A program made the translations under genes and the position numbers. A DNA stretch of 64,000 nt from Lichenicoccus sp964246745 (GTDB taxonomy: Bacteria > Pseudomonadota > Alphaproteobacteria > Acetobacterales > Acetobacteraceae): assembly GCA_964246745.1 (NCBI GenBank), contig CAXTRK010000007.1, positions 1 through 64,000 on the forward strand, read 5' to 3'. Below, in pieces: positions 24,327 through 33,026 of this stretch. Position 1 is the stretch's first letter. Each line of letters begins with the position of its first letter. The notes below the pieces were generated by a model. It was not told the origin of the DNA and made no database searches. It was given only the letters and a program-made list of their open reading frames with translations.

Positions 24327-24662
24327 CTATTCCCGCGATGCCGCGCGCCGCCGGCGGCGCGCCCTGCGACGCAGCGTGTGCAGCGCCCAGTCGAGCGCAT
24401 AGATCAGCAAAGCGGCGATTGCCGCAAAAATCACCGACGCGGCGACGAAGTGACTGGCCGCGACCAGATCAGAGGACGATGCCGGGTCCGGGTTGAGCCG
24501 TCGCGACAGGAACTGCAGCCCGATTCCGATCGCCAGCGGCACCTGCCACCGCCAATGGATTGTCTGGCGCCAGCGCGCAACCGGCATCGCCCCGCAATTT
24601 GGACATCTGCCGGATTCCCTTCTGTAGCGCATCCCGCATCTGCGGCACGTCACCCGCGCCAT
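24327..24662 (-). CDS. zinc-ribbon membrane protein
   Basis: A 111-residue protein. The N-terminus carries two CxxC-type pairs, CRRCGMRYR and GRCPNCGAM, a rubredoxin-like zinc ribbon. Two predicted transmembrane segments follow: VPLAIGIGLQFL and FVAASVIFAAIAALLIYALDW. It ends in a run of arginines. Such small proteins often regulate or anchor other membrane complexes, but function is unknown. The long upstream frame from 24884 is not needed; the zinc ribbon begins at the ATG at 24662. Confidence 0.62.
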   Translation of the reverse strand: MARVTCRRCGMRYRRESGRCPNCGAMPVARWRQTIHWRWQVPLAIGIGLQFLSRRLNPDPASSSDLVAASHFVAASVIFAAIAALLIYALDWALHTLRRRARRRRRAASRE

Positions 24663-24821
24663 TCTGTCATCCGTCTCAACAATCGCAACAGCGTAGCAGA
24701 GAGTGTGCGGCGCCGTCGCGTCCGCGTTGGAGTGCCGCCGCCGCCCTATGTGTCGCAAAAGCTTCACACATGCCTGATCCAGCCTGGTGGAAGTCGGCGT
24801 AAACCACACCGTGGATAAGGA

Positions 24822-25045
24822 TTGATATCCGAGATCAGCGAGGACGACGCCCGCTACGACGCCTCCGAGATTACGTCCGAGCATTGGCGCATCATGTTCA
24901 TCTCCGGCATGGGCTTCTTCACCGATGCCTATGATCTGTTCATCATCGCCTGGTTCCTGATGGACTTCGCCTGCTGGTCACGCTCTCGATGCTGCTGGAG
25001 ACCAAGGGGATGACGCTGGAGGAGCTGAGCGCCGCCAAGGGCTGA
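24822..25045 (+). pseudogene. MFS transporter pseudogene (ends joined, middle deleted)
   Basis: The frame starting at the TTG at 24822 gives ISEDDARYDASEITSEH, then WRIMFISGMGFFTDAYDLFI, the first helix of a phosphate/MFS-type permease. It then breaks at about 24960. In another frame, the sequence from 24971 reads LLVTLSMLLETKGMTLEELS and ends AAKG at the TGA at 25043-25045, the typical C-terminus of the same family. The large middle part, some 350 residues, is missing, with a frame change at the junction. I conclude a deletion remnant, not a small functional protein. Confidence 0.75.
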
Positions 25046-25071
25046 CGCCCGGAAGACGTTACAAGCGCGTT

Positions 25072-26319
25072 TTACGGACGCTTGTAGAGCAGGCGCGCGC
25101 GTATTGTTCCCTGCAACGAACGCAGCGACTCAAGAAGCTGGTTCGCGTCCTCCCGGTCCGTGTCCGCCTCGACCACGACATAGCCGACCTCGCTGTCTGT
25201 CTCGAGATACTGGGCGGCGATGTTCACGCCGGCGCTCGAGAAGATGTCGTTGACCTTGCCAAGAATGCCGGGAACATTGCGATGCACGTGCATGAACCGG
25301 GTGCCGCGCGGGCGCGCGGGGAGCTGCACCTCGGGGAAATTGACCGCACCCAGGGTCGAGCCGATGTCGCTGTAGCCGATCAGCTTGCGCGCCACCTCGA
25401 CGCCGATACGGTCCTGCGCTTCCGCCGTCGAGCCGCCGATATGCGGCGTCAGGATGACGTTGTCGAGGCCCTGCAAGGGAGACTGGAACCGTTCGGAATT
25501 GCCGCCTGGCTCGACCGGAAACACGTCGATCGCGGCCCCCAGCAGATGCCCGCGCTTGAGCGCGCCCGCCAGCGCTTCGAGATCCACCACATGGCCGCGG
25601 GCGTTGTTGAGCAGGAAGCTGCCGGGACGCATGCGTGCGAGTTGTGCCGCACCCATCAGGTTGCGGGTCTCCGGTGTCGCCGGCACGTGCAGGCTGACCA
25701 CATCGCTTTGCGACAGCAGCGCGTCCAACGTCGGCGCGGCACTGGCATTGCCGTGGCCGAGCTTGTCGGTCACGTCATGATAGATCACCCGCATTCCAAG
25801 CGCCTCGGCGAGCACGGAAAGCTGGCTGCCGATGCTGCCATAGCCGACGATGCCCAGCGTCTTGCCGCGCACCTCCCAGCTTCTGTCGGCGGACTTCTCC
25901 CAGCGTCCGGCATGGGCGGCCATCGACTTTGCGAAAATCCGACGCATCAGCATGATGATCTCGCCGATCACCAGCTCGGCGACCGAGCGCGTGTTGCTGT
26001 AGGGCGCGTTGAACACCGGCACCCCACGGGCACGGGCGGCGTCGAGCGCCACCTGGTTGGTGCCGATGCAAAAGCAGCCGATCGCGATCAGCTTGCGCGC
26101 CGCCTCCAGCATCTCCGCGGTGAGCTGGGTGCGGCTGCGTATGCCGACAAAGTGCGCGCCCTCCATCGCCTGCCGCAGCGCCTCGCCTTCAAGCGCCGTG
26201 GTGAGCCGGGTGATGGAAGCGTAGCCGCTGTCGGCAAGCAGCTCGACGGCGCTCTCATGGATGCCCTCAAGCAGCAGGATCTTGATCCGGTCCTTGGGCA
26301 GGGAGAGGTCGCTTGGCAT
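25072..26319 (-). CDS. serA: D-3-phosphoglycerate dehydrogenase
   Basis: A 415-residue E. coli-type SerA: substrate domain, NAD-binding domain and C-terminal ACT domain. Motifs include GCFCIGTNQVAL, NTRSVAELVIGEIIMLMR, GIVGYGSIGSQLSVLAEALGM, LNNARGHVVDL (Arg), TPHIGGSTAEAQDRIG (His) and the ACT region NVPGILGKVNDIFSSAGVNI. It oxidises 3-phosphoglycerate to phosphohydroxypyruvate, the first step of serine synthesis, and is expected to be inhibited by serine via the ACT domain. It follows the histidinol-phosphatase-like gene on the same strand by 33 bases. Confidence 0.95.
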   Translation of the reverse strand: MPSDLSLPKDRIKILLLEGIHESAVELLADSGYASITRLTTALEGEALRQAMEGAHFVGIRSRTQLTAEMLEAARKLIAIGCFCIGTNQVALDAARARGVPVFNAPYSNTRSVAELVIGEIIMLMRRIFAKSMAAHAGRWEKSADRSWEVRGKTLGIVGYGSIGSQLSVLAEALGMRVIYHDVTDKLGHGNASAAPTLDALLSQSDVVSLHVPATPETRNLMGAAQLARMRPGSFLLNNARGHVVDLEALAGALKRGHLLGAAIDVFPVEPGGNSERFQSPLQGLDNVILTPHIGGSTAEAQDRIGVEVARKLIGYSDIGSTLGAVNFPEVQLPARPRGTRFMHVHRNVPGILGKVNDIFSSAGVNIAAQYLETDSEVGYVVVEADTDREDANQLLESLRSLQGTIRARLLYKRP

Positions 26320-26352
26320 GGTCGGGTTCCATCAGGCTGCGGAACCAAGCGA

Positions 26353-27153
26353 TTAGCCGAGTGCGGTGCCCTGTGCCAGCGCCCGGACCGTCGCCGCAAG
26401 CAGGGCAGGATCGCCCAAGGCGAGCACACTGCCGTCGCCATCCGGCCGTAACGGCGCGCCCTGCCAGTCGGTCATGCATCCGCCGGCGCCTTCAACCACC
26501 GGCACCAGCGCGGCCCAATCCCACGGCTTCATGGCGCATTCGGCGATGATGTCGATCTGGCCGAGGGCGAGCAGCCCATAGGCGTAGCAGTCCCCGCCCC
26601 ATGAGGCTCGCTTGACCACGCCGCGCAAGGCCTCCCAGCGCGTCCGCGCGGCACCCTGGAGCATATCCGGAGAGGTGCAGGACAGCTCCGCCTCGCCAAG
26701 TCCGGCGCAGGCACGTGTCCGCGGCGTGCCTGGCAGAGCGTGCGAGACGAAGCGCGTGGGCGAGCCTGCAAGGCCGATCCATCTCTCGCCGGTGATCGGC
26801 TGGTCGATCACGCCCAGCACCGGCACGTCGTCCTGCAACAAAGCCACCAGCACCCCGAAGCTCGGCCGGCCGGTGATGAAGGCGCGCGTGCCGTCGAGCG
26901 GATCGATCACCCAGCGCCATCGCGCCTGCGCCTGTTCAAGGCCGAACTCCTCGCCAAGGATGCCATGCTCGGGAAAGCGCTCCGACAGCGCCGCGCGCAT
27001 CGCCCGCTCGGCGCCGCGATCGGCCTGCGTAACCGGGCTGTCGTCGGCCTTGTCGGCGGCGGCGAGGCCGGCGCGAAAGAATGGCCGGATCACGCGGCCG
27101 GCACTATCGGCCGCCGCCTCCGCCGCCGCCAGCCACCGCTCCCGCATCGCCAT
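26353..27153 (-). CDS. hisN: inositol-monophosphatase-family histidinol-phosphatase
   Basis: A 266-residue Mg-dependent phosphatase of the IMPase superfamily. The metal-binding motifs are GILGEEFG, WVIDPLDGTRAFITGRPSFG and PWDWAALVPVVEGAGG (D-W-A-A). The DSPVTQADRGAERAM N-terminus and GDCYAYGLLALGQIDIIAE match the HisN-type histidinol-phosphatase (histidine synthesis) subgroup more than SuhB. It lies in a same-strand run with cytochrome c and serA, gaps under 35 bases. The substrate is inferred from subfamily. Confidence 0.85.
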   Translation of the reverse strand: MAMRERWLAAAEAAADSAGRVIRPFFRAGLAAADKADDSPVTQADRGAERAMRAALSERFPEHGILGEEFGLEQAQARWRWVIDPLDGTRAFITGRPSFGVLVALLQDDVPVLGVIDQPITGERWIGLAGSPTRFVSHALPGTPRTRACAGLGEAELSCTSPDMLQGAARTRWEALRGVVKRASWGGDCYAYGLLALGQIDIIAECAMKPWDWAALVPVVEGAGGCMTDWQGAPLRPDGDGSVLALGDPALLAATVRALAQGTALG

Positions 27154-27162
27154 GTCCTCCGG

Positions 27163-27690
27163 CTATTTCAGTCGCCCATGGCCGCCCGCGCCCGTGCCCT
27201 GCGCTGGCGGCGACAAGCTGCGCAGATAGGCGATCACGTCGGCGCGTTGCGTGTCGCTCGCGATCCCCGCGAACCCCATCTTGGTGCCCGGCGCCCACTG
27301 GCTCGGATTCTTCAACCAGAGATCGAGGTCCGCCAGGGTCCATCCGCCGGTCTTGTGGGCAAGGGCGGACGAGAAGTCATAGTCCCTGCCTTTGCCGATC
27401 GGCGCCGCGACCACCCCGTAGAGGTTCGGCCCGACCATCGCAGCACCCCCCTCGGTGAAGCTGTGGCAGCCGCCGCATTCACGGGCGGCCACGGCCTGGC
27501 CCTCCCGAACATCCGCATGCGCGAGCAAGGCCGCAACCGGCGTCGCGCGACCGATGCCGGCAATGATGAAGGCTGGCTGCTCCGGCGCCTGGCTTTGGAT
27601 CAGCGCGTCGCCGAGCACCCCGCTTAGGGCAAAAACCACACCAGCGACGAGGAAGGCGGCCATGATCTTGTTGAGTTCGGTGCTGTCCAT
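27163..27690 (-). CDS. membrane-anchored c-type cytochrome (CycM-like)
   Basis: A 175-residue protein with one N-terminal membrane helix (KIMAAFLVAGVVFALSGVLG) and a class I cytochrome c domain. The haem motif is CGGCHSF near residue 78; the distal Met is in PGTKMGFAG, preceded by VGPNLYGVV. It resembles alphaproteobacterial CycM, which passes electrons from the bc1 complex to cytochrome oxidase. It is the first of a same-strand run with hisN and serA, and divergent from kdsB. Confidence 0.88.
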   Translation of the reverse strand: MDSTELNKIMAAFLVAGVVFALSGVLGDALIQSQAPEQPAFIIAGIGRATPVAALLAHADVREGQAVAARECGGCHSFTEGGAAMVGPNLYGVVAAPIGKGRDYDFSSALAHKTGGWTLADLDLWLKNPSQWAPGTKMGFAGIASDTQRADVIAYLRSLSPPAQGTGAGGHGRLK

Positions 27691-27837
27691 CCCGCGCGCG
27701 AAGTCTCCTGCCGCAATTCAGCCAGACACCGGCAGGACGTTGCGCCGCCGCGACCGCATCCCTAAAGCTGCGACCGACCGTATGAAAAGCTGACCGTCGC
27801 GGCAATGACCGCCTCCGCAATCCGAGCCAAGGCCCGT

Positions 27838-28572
27838 ATGAACCCATTGCTGCTGATCCCGGCCCGTATGGCGTCGTCGCGCCTGCCGGGCAAGCCGCTC
27901 GCCGATATCGTCGGACGGCCCATGATCCTGCATGTGCTCGATCGCGCGCGAGAAGCCGCGATCGGGCCGGTGGCGGTCGCCGCCTGCGATGAAGCCGTGG
28001 CTGAAGCGGTGCGCGGCGAGGGCGCCATCGCGGTGATGACCGATCCCGACCTGCCGTCAGGCTCGGACCGTGTGCACGCGGCGGCCTGCCTGCTCGATCC
28101 GCTGGGCCGGCACGACGTGATCGTCAACCTGCAGGGCGATCTTCCGAGCCTGCCGGCTGCGGATCTCGCCGCCGTGCTGACGCCGCTCGCCGATCCGCAA
28201 TGCGACATCGCCACCCTGGTTGCGCCGATCAGGAGTGCCGCCGAGGCCGATGAGCCGTCTGTGGTCAAGGCCGCCTGTGCCTTTGCGGATCGCGGCCTGG
28301 TCGGACGCGCGCTGTATTTCTCCCGCGCCGCAATCCCCTGGGGCAGCGGTCCGCGCTGGCATCACGTCGGCGTCTATGCCTGGCGGCGCGAAGCCCTGAG
28401 CCGCTTTGTCGCCCTGCCGGAGAGCGCGCTCGAACGCGAGGAGAAGCTGGAGCAGTTGCGCGCCCTCGAAGCTGGCATGCGCATCTTCTGCGCGCAGATC
28501 GACGAGGCGCCGTTCGGTGTCGACACGCCCGCCGACCTGGAGCGCGCGAGGCGTCGGATGGCCGGGCGATGA
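27838..28572 (+). CDS. kdsB: 3-deoxy-manno-octulosonate cytidylyltransferase
   Basis: A 244-residue enzyme that makes CMP-Kdo for the LPS inner core. Signature N-terminus: LLIPARMASSRLPGKPLADI; further VMTDPDLPSGSDRVHAA, VNLQGDLPSL and HVGVYAWRREAL. The usual E. coli QGDEP is QGDLP here. I chose the ATG at 27838, where family homology begins and AAGG precedes; an ATG at 27805 would add 11 residues. It overlaps pheA by 4 bases, giving a kdsB-pheA-dehydrogenase run. Confidence 0.92.
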   Translation: MNPLLLIPARMASSRLPGKPLADIVGRPMILHVLDRAREAAIGPVAVAACDEAVAEAVRGEGAIAVMTDPDLPSGSDRVHAAACLLDPLGRHDVIVNLQGDLPSLPAADLAAVLTPLADPQCDIATLVAPIRSAAEADEPSVVKAACAFADRGLVGRALYFSRAAIPWGSGPRWHHVGVYAWRREALSRFVALPESALEREEKLEQLRALEAGMRIFCAQIDEAPFGVDTPADLERARRRMAGR

Positions 28573-29426
28573 GCCGCAGGATCGCGTTCCAGGGCGAACG
28601 CGGCGCCTATTCCGATCTCGCCTGCCGCACCGCCTTTCCCGGCTGCGAGACGGTGCCGTGCACGACCTTCAGCGCCGCCATCGAGGCGGTCCACGAGAAA
28701 GCCGCCGAACTCGCCATGCTGGCCTGCGAGAACAGCCTTGCCGGACGCGTGCCGGACATCCACACGCTGCTGCCACTGGCCGGGCTGCATATCGTGGGCG
28801 AGCATTTCCAGCGCGTCGAGCACTGCCTGCTCGGCGTGCGCGGTGCCACCATCGATGACCTCAGGCGCCTGCACACCCACCCGGTTGCGATGGGTCAGGT
28901 GCGCAAGCTGATCCGCGAACTGGCGTTGACGCCGGTAATCGAGGCCGACACCGCCGGCGCCGCGGCCCTCGTGGCATCATGGGGCAGGAAGGAGGAAGCC
29001 GCGATTGCCTCCTCGCTCGCCGCCGAACTGAACGGCTTGCAGATCCTCCGCCGCAATGTCGAGGATGCGGCGCACAACACGACGCGTTTCTATCTCGCCG
29101 CTGGCGAGCCGCGCTGGCCGCAACCCGGCACGCCCGACGCCATGACGACGATCCTCTTCCGTGTCCGCAACGTGCCCGCCGCGCTCTACAAGGCGATGGG
29201 CGGCTTCGCCACCAACGGCGTCAACATGACCCGGCTGGAGAGCTATATGCTCGACGGCAATTTCACCGCGACGCAGTTCATGGCCGATGTCGATGGTCAC
29301 CCGGAAGATGCCAGCCTGCGCGAGGCGCTCAACGAACTCGGCTTCTTCTCAGACGAGCTTCGTATCCTCGGCGTCTATCCTCGCTCCACCTTTCGGAAGC
29401 GCCTGTCTGACGGACCGATACTATGA
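28569..29426 (+). CDS. pheA: prephenate dehydratase
   Basis: A 285-residue monofunctional prephenate dehydratase plus ACT domain (phenylalanine synthesis; converts prephenate to phenylpyruvate). Motifs: IAFQGERGAYSDLACR, CENSLAGRV, HTHPVAMGQ, NTTRFYLAA (the catalytic TRF) and the ACT NVPAALYKAMGGFATNGVNM with LESYMLDGNFTATQF. The usual regulatory ESRP reads ESYM, so feedback inhibition by phenylalanine may differ, as is common in this class. Starts inside the end of kdsB and overlaps the next gene by 4 bases. Confidence 0.95.
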   Translation: MSRRIAFQGERGAYSDLACRTAFPGCETVPCTTFSAAIEAVHEKAAELAMLACENSLAGRVPDIHTLLPLAGLHIVGEHFQRVEHCLLGVRGATIDDLRRLHTHPVAMGQVRKLIRELALTPVIEADTAGAAALVASWGRKEEAAIASSLAAELNGLQILRRNVEDAAHNTTRFYLAAGEPRWPQPGTPDAMTTILFRVRNVPAALYKAMGGFATNGVNMTRLESYMLDGNFTATQFMADVDGHPEDASLREALNELGFFSDELRILGVYPRSTFRKRLSDGPIL

Positions 29427-30907
29427 CCGCTCCGCTCCGCCTCAATCGCTCCATGCCGGGAATGCCGCGGCGTCGGCCGGTCAGCATCCTGCAGATCGGC
29501 GGCGGCAACTTCCTGCGCGGGTTCTTTGACTGGATGATCGACATCGCCCATGACCAGGGCGTGTTCGAGGGCGGCATCGCCATCGCCCAGACGCACGGAC
29601 ACGGTCTCGCGGCGACGCTGGCGGCACAGGACACGCTCTACACCGTGCTGGTGCGAGGCGTGCAAGACGGGCGTGAGATTTGTGAGCGCCGTATCGTCGG
29701 CAGCGTCTCCGACGTCTTTGACACCGCGTCCGATTGGGATCGGGCACTCGCCTACGCCGCCGACCCCAGGCTCGAAATCATCGTTTCCAACACCACGGAA
29801 TCCGGGATTGTCGATGCGGACGAGCCGCCGCCGGGCAGTGCGGCGCCGGCGAGCTTTCCGGCCAAGCTCGCGGTCCTGCTGCATGCCCGCTTCCGTGCGC
29901 TCGGGGGCGCCGCCGCCGCCGGCCTGCTGGTCGTGCCGTGCGAACTGATCGAGCAGAACGGCAGAACGCTCAAGCGGATCGTCTCATTGCACGCGCGCCG
30001 CTGGCGCTTCGAGGACGCGTTTCACGACTGGCTTGATCGCGAAATCCATTTCGTCGGCACGCTCGTCGACCGCATCGTGCCCGGCTATCCCAGCCGCGAT
30101 ATCGAACGGTTGGAGTCGCAGTGGGGCTACCCTGATCCGCTCGCGGTCGCGGCGGAGCCGTTCCATCTGCTGGTCGTGGAGGCGCCGGCCGAACTGGAAC
30201 GCCGTCTGCCGCTTCGCCGCGCCGGGCTCGACGTGATCTGGACCGACAATCTTGAGCCTTACCGGGTTCGCAAGGTGCGCATCCTGAACGGCGCGCACAC
30301 CGCAACCGCGCTCGCCGGCACCCTTGCCGGTCTCGAGACGGTCACCGAGATGATCGAGGACCCGCAATTCGCGGCCTTCCTGCGACGCATCCTCGACGAC
30401 GAGATCGTTCCCTTCGTGCCGCTCCCGGACGACGAGCGCCGCAGCTATGCCGAGAGCGTGCTGGAGCGCTTCGCCAACCCATACATCCGCCACGAGCTGA
30501 TCTCGATCACGCTCGGTTCCACGGCAAAGTGGAAAATCCGTATCCTGCCGAGCATCAAGGATGCGCTGGCGCAACGTGGCACGGTTCCCGACGGACTTGC
30601 CTTCTCGCTCGCGGCCCTGCTGCGCTTTGCCCGCGGCGCCATGACCGACGGCGTCATGACCGGCACGCGCGATGCCGGCGCCTATCCGATCCGCGACGAC
30701 GCTCGCGCGCTCGCCACGATCAACGCGGCATGGCGCCGGCACGAGGCAGACGCCGCCGCGGTCGTGCGGGAGATCCTCGCCGCAAGCGCGATCTGGGGCG
30801 AGGACCTGAACGCGATTGCGGATCTCAGCGAGCGCACCGCCCGGCACCTGACGGTGATCGACCAAGAAGGGATACGCGCTGCGTTGGCGCGCTGGCCCGA
30901 AGCATGA
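29423..30907 (+). CDS. mannitol-dehydrogenase-family oxidoreductase, tagaturonate reductase-like
   Basis: A 494-residue NAD-dependent polyol dehydrogenase. N-terminal Rossmann ILQIGGGNFLRGFFDWMI, then VSNTTESGI, VVPCELIEQNGRTL, DRIVPGYP, and the catalytic-region RKVRILNGAHTATALAG. NTTESGI with PCELIEQNG is closest to altronate oxidoreductase/tagaturonate reductase (UxaB), which reduces tagaturonate in hexuronate breakdown; mannonate or mannitol dehydrogenase are alternatives. It starts inside the pheA stop, so it is probably cotranscribed. No other uronate gene lies nearby. Confidence 0.72.
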   Translation: MTAPLRLNRSMPGMPRRRPVSILQIGGGNFLRGFFDWMIDIAHDQGVFEGGIAIAQTHGHGLAATLAAQDTLYTVLVRGVQDGREICERRIVGSVSDVFDTASDWDRALAYAADPRLEIIVSNTTESGIVDADEPPPGSAAPASFPAKLAVLLHARFRALGGAAAAGLLVVPCELIEQNGRTLKRIVSLHARRWRFEDAFHDWLDREIHFVGTLVDRIVPGYPSRDIERLESQWGYPDPLAVAAEPFHLLVVEAPAELERRLPLRRAGLDVIWTDNLEPYRVRKVRILNGAHTATALAGTLAGLETVTEMIEDPQFAAFLRRILDDEIVPFVPLPDDERRSYAESVLERFANPYIRHELISITLGSTAKWKIRILPSIKDALAQRGTVPDGLAFSLAALLRFARGAMTDGVMTGTRDAGAYPIRDDARALATINAAWRRHEADAAAVVREILAASAIWGEDLNAIADLSERTARHLTVIDQEGIRAALARWPEA

Positions 30908-30926
30908 GACGGCATGGAGAACATCG

Positions 30927-31691
30927 TTGAGTGGTGTGGTGTGGACCCATGCCGGGCCGCAGGTCCTGGCCGCCTTTCTCGCCTCGTCGGTGGAATGCGT
31001 CGAGGCGCTGACGGTGATCCTGGCGGTTGGCAGCACGCGGGGCTGGCGCGCGGCGTTGATTGGGGCTGTTGCCGCCCTCCTCGTTCTGCTGATCGCCGTG
31101 CTGGTGTTCGGTGCGTTGCTCGCGCGTGTGCCGCTTCAGGCGCTTCAGCTTGCGGTGGGCGCCCTTTTGCTCCTGTTTGGGCTGCGCTGGCTGCGCAAGG
31201 CGATCCTGCGCTCGGCCGGCGTGATGGCGCGACGCGACGAGCAGGCGGCGTTTGCGCGGCAGATGGAGACGATGCGCAGCCATTCTGCGGCCGGCGGCTG
31301 GGACCGGCTCGGCTTCGCCACGTCCTTTCAGATCACCCTGCTGGAAGGCACGGAGGTCGTGTTCATCGTCATCGCGGTCAGTGCCGGCGGCTCCGGCTTG
31401 CTGCTGCCGGCGAGCCTGGGCGCGCTTGCGGCGCTGATCCTGGTCACAGCCCTCGGCATCGTGGTGCATCGTCCGCTGTCGCGGGTGCCCGAGAACGGCC
31501 TGAAGTTCGTCGTCGGCGTGTTGCTGTCGGCGTTCGGAACGTTCTGGTTCGGCGAGGGCGCCGGCGTCGCCTGGCCGGGTGCGGACTGGTCGATCCTGGC
31601 GCTGGTCGCGGGTTTTCTCGCCGTCGCCATGCTGTCGGTGGCGGCATGCCGGGCACGCGCCGGCCGTCCTGTCGCCCAGGGCCGGATCTGA
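30927..31691 (+). CDS. COG4280-type polytopic membrane protein
   Basis: A 254-residue integral membrane protein with about six helices. Two half-repeats each carry an acidic motif: ASSVECVEALTVILAVG near the N-terminus and LLEGTEVVFIVIAVS after the central loop. This internal E-x-x-E repetition recalls the FTR1/OFeT iron permeases and LysE-type exporters, and matches the uncharacterised family COG4280. The start is a TTG at 30927 with GGAG upstream; GTGs 9 and 12 bases later are alternatives. It is followed after 4 bases by a short membrane protein gene. Confidence 0.68.
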   Translation: MSGVVWTHAGPQVLAAFLASSVECVEALTVILAVGSTRGWRAALIGAVAALLVLLIAVLVFGALLARVPLQALQLAVGALLLLFGLRWLRKAILRSAGVMARRDEQAAFARQMETMRSHSAAGGWDRLGFATSFQITLLEGTEVVFIVIAVSAGGSGLLLPASLGALAALILVTALGIVVHRPLSRVPENGLKFVVGVLLSAFGTFWFGEGAGVAWPGADWSILALVAGFLAVAMLSVAACRARAGRPVAQGRI

Positions 31692-31695
31692 GGAC

Positions 31696-31902
31696 ATGTG
31701 CTGGATCAGGGCGATGCTCGGCGAGGCGTTCGGGCTGCTGGTTGATGACGGGCTGCTTGCCGCGGCAGCCGTGATCTGGCTGGCGCTGGTCTGGCTGGTA
31801 TTCCCAAGGCTGGGGGTGGGTGCGGTCTGGAGCGGACCGCTGCTGTTTGCCGGCCTCGCCGCAATCCTGCTCGAGAGCGTGGTCCGGCGCGGCGCGCGAT
31901 GA
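31696..31902 (+). CDS. small two-helix membrane protein
   Basis: A 68-residue protein beginning MCWIRAMLGEAFGLLVDDGLL with two hydrophobic segments, AAAAVIWLALVWLVF and LLFAGLAAILLESVV. It lies 4 bases after the COG4280-type gene, consistent with a small subunit or partner, and AGG precedes the ATG. No family recognised. The longer frame from 31579 overlaps the upstream gene and is rejected. Function unknown. Confidence 0.55.
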   Translation: MCWIRAMLGEAFGLLVDDGLLAAAAVIWLALVWLVFPRLGVGAVWSGPLLFAGLAAILLESVVRRGAR

Positions 31903-31962
31903 GAGTGGCACTCACTCGTGCGGACGCCCTGAGCCGCTCGCGCAGCTTGGACCAGCGGCGCC

Positions 31963-32142
31963 TGCCGAAGCCGTAGATGACCGCGCGGCCGTCTAGAAGC
32001 GACGGTCAGCTCCGCCTCTTCCATGTCGATGCCGGTGATGACGCCGAGATCGCCGTTGAAGACGTCGCGCTCGTAGTCATTGGCCACCTGCATGACCTTG
32101 TCGCCAGGGCAAAAGGTCCAGCCGAAGCGTTCCACGCGCAAC
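31963..32142 (-). pseudogene. RecD2-type helicase fragment (frameshifted)
   Basis: The minus-strand frame reads VERFGWTFCPGDKVMQVAN, then DYERDVFNGDLGVITGIDME and EAELTV, the C-terminal helicase block of RecD2/exodeoxyribonuclease V alpha-type proteins. The frame then fails: ASRRPRG appears, while the +1 frame carries DGRAVIYGFG, the next conserved block, at about 31964-31993. After that the homology ends. Only about 60 residues of a roughly 700-residue helicase remain, with a frameshift, so this is a decayed remnant. It lies in a 400-base gap (31903-32314) with no intact gene. Confidence 0.7.
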
Positions 32143-32314
32143 GCGCCGCGCAATGTTGGAAACTCACGGCCGTCGCCGTAACGGGCCGAGCGGTTATCAC
32201 CATCGAGGGATTGGCGGTGGTTTGGTGCTGCCGCCGGCGATGTTGAAATATGGCAGCTATGGTCTGGATCAGTGCCTGTTGCTGACGCGTCAGGCGCTGG
32301 GCGTCAACACCACG

Positions 32315-32893
32315 CTAGCCTGCTCCTTGCGTCACTCTGCTGGAGGAAGCGACGTGAAAGAGATCATGGCGAAGGTCCTGCGCCTCGGTGAGATGTTGCT
32401 GGATCACCGTCACCATGTCCTGGGCATATTTCTTGACGTGTTCATTCTGACCGTCTTGCGCCTCTTTCTGGAACGCAGCCAGGTCCTGCTCGTGGTCCTC
32501 CACCATGGCTTGCAGGTAGGCACGCTCGAAGCGCTTGCCGCTCAGGCCTTGCAGTTTCTGCATCGTCGATTGCGCGTCGGGACTCAGCGTTCTCGACACC
32601 GATCCGCCGTGCATCTGGGTGATCGCCGCGAGCGCCCGGTTTGCGGAGCCGTGCGCCGAATTCATCCAGCGGCCGAACTCCTTGACGGCGATGTTGGGCG
32701 CCTTCTGGCTGGCGAGGGCGCCGAGCTGGGCTTCCGAGTAATTGCCTTCGCCGGCCGTCTTGATAAAGCTCTGATCCTGGGCGCTCAGGGTCTCTGATCC
32801 GGATTGCGCCTGCTGGGATTGCGCCTGCTGGGCCCAGGAGGGCGCCGCCAGCAGCAGGGCCGCCATCGACGTGGCAGCAAGTAAGGCTTTCAT
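32315..32893 (-). CDS. DUF4142 domain secreted protein
   Basis: A 192-residue protein with a signal peptide (KALLAATSMAALLLAAPSWA) and a helical mature region matching DUF4142: SAQDQSFIKTAGEGNYSEAQ, FGRWMNSAHG and LQAMVEDHEQDL. The family adopts a ferritin-like helical bundle and is periplasmic; its function is unknown, with links to stress. A short QQAQSQQAQSG repeat follows the signal peptide. The ATG at 32893 has GGA upstream. It stands alone, divergent from nothing and next to the RecD2 remnant. Confidence 0.85.
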   Translation of the reverse strand: MKALLAATSMAALLLAAPSWAQQAQSQQAQSGSETLSAQDQSFIKTAGEGNYSEAQLGALASQKAPNIAVKEFGRWMNSAHGSANRALAAITQMHGGSVSRTLSPDAQSTMQKLQGLSGKRFERAYLQAMVEDHEQDLAAFQKEAQDGQNEHVKKYAQDMVTVIQQHLTEAQDLRHDLFHVASSSRVTQGAG

Positions 32894-33026
32894 CACATGA
32901 TCCTTTCTCGAGAAGCCAGCCAGGAGCGGCGCGCCGCTCCGATGCTGCAGCGAGCCTAACCCCTTGGGTGGCATGCGGGTTGGGTGCTCGCCACCAGTTT
33001 ACCCGAATGCTCTCGACGCGCGCGGA

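Noticed and set aside
32153..32797. Plus-strand open frame across the DUF4142 gene
   Set aside because: Mostly antisense of a clear secreted DUF4142 gene; only its first part (PPAMLKYGSYG) looks protein-like, and it matches nothing I recognise.
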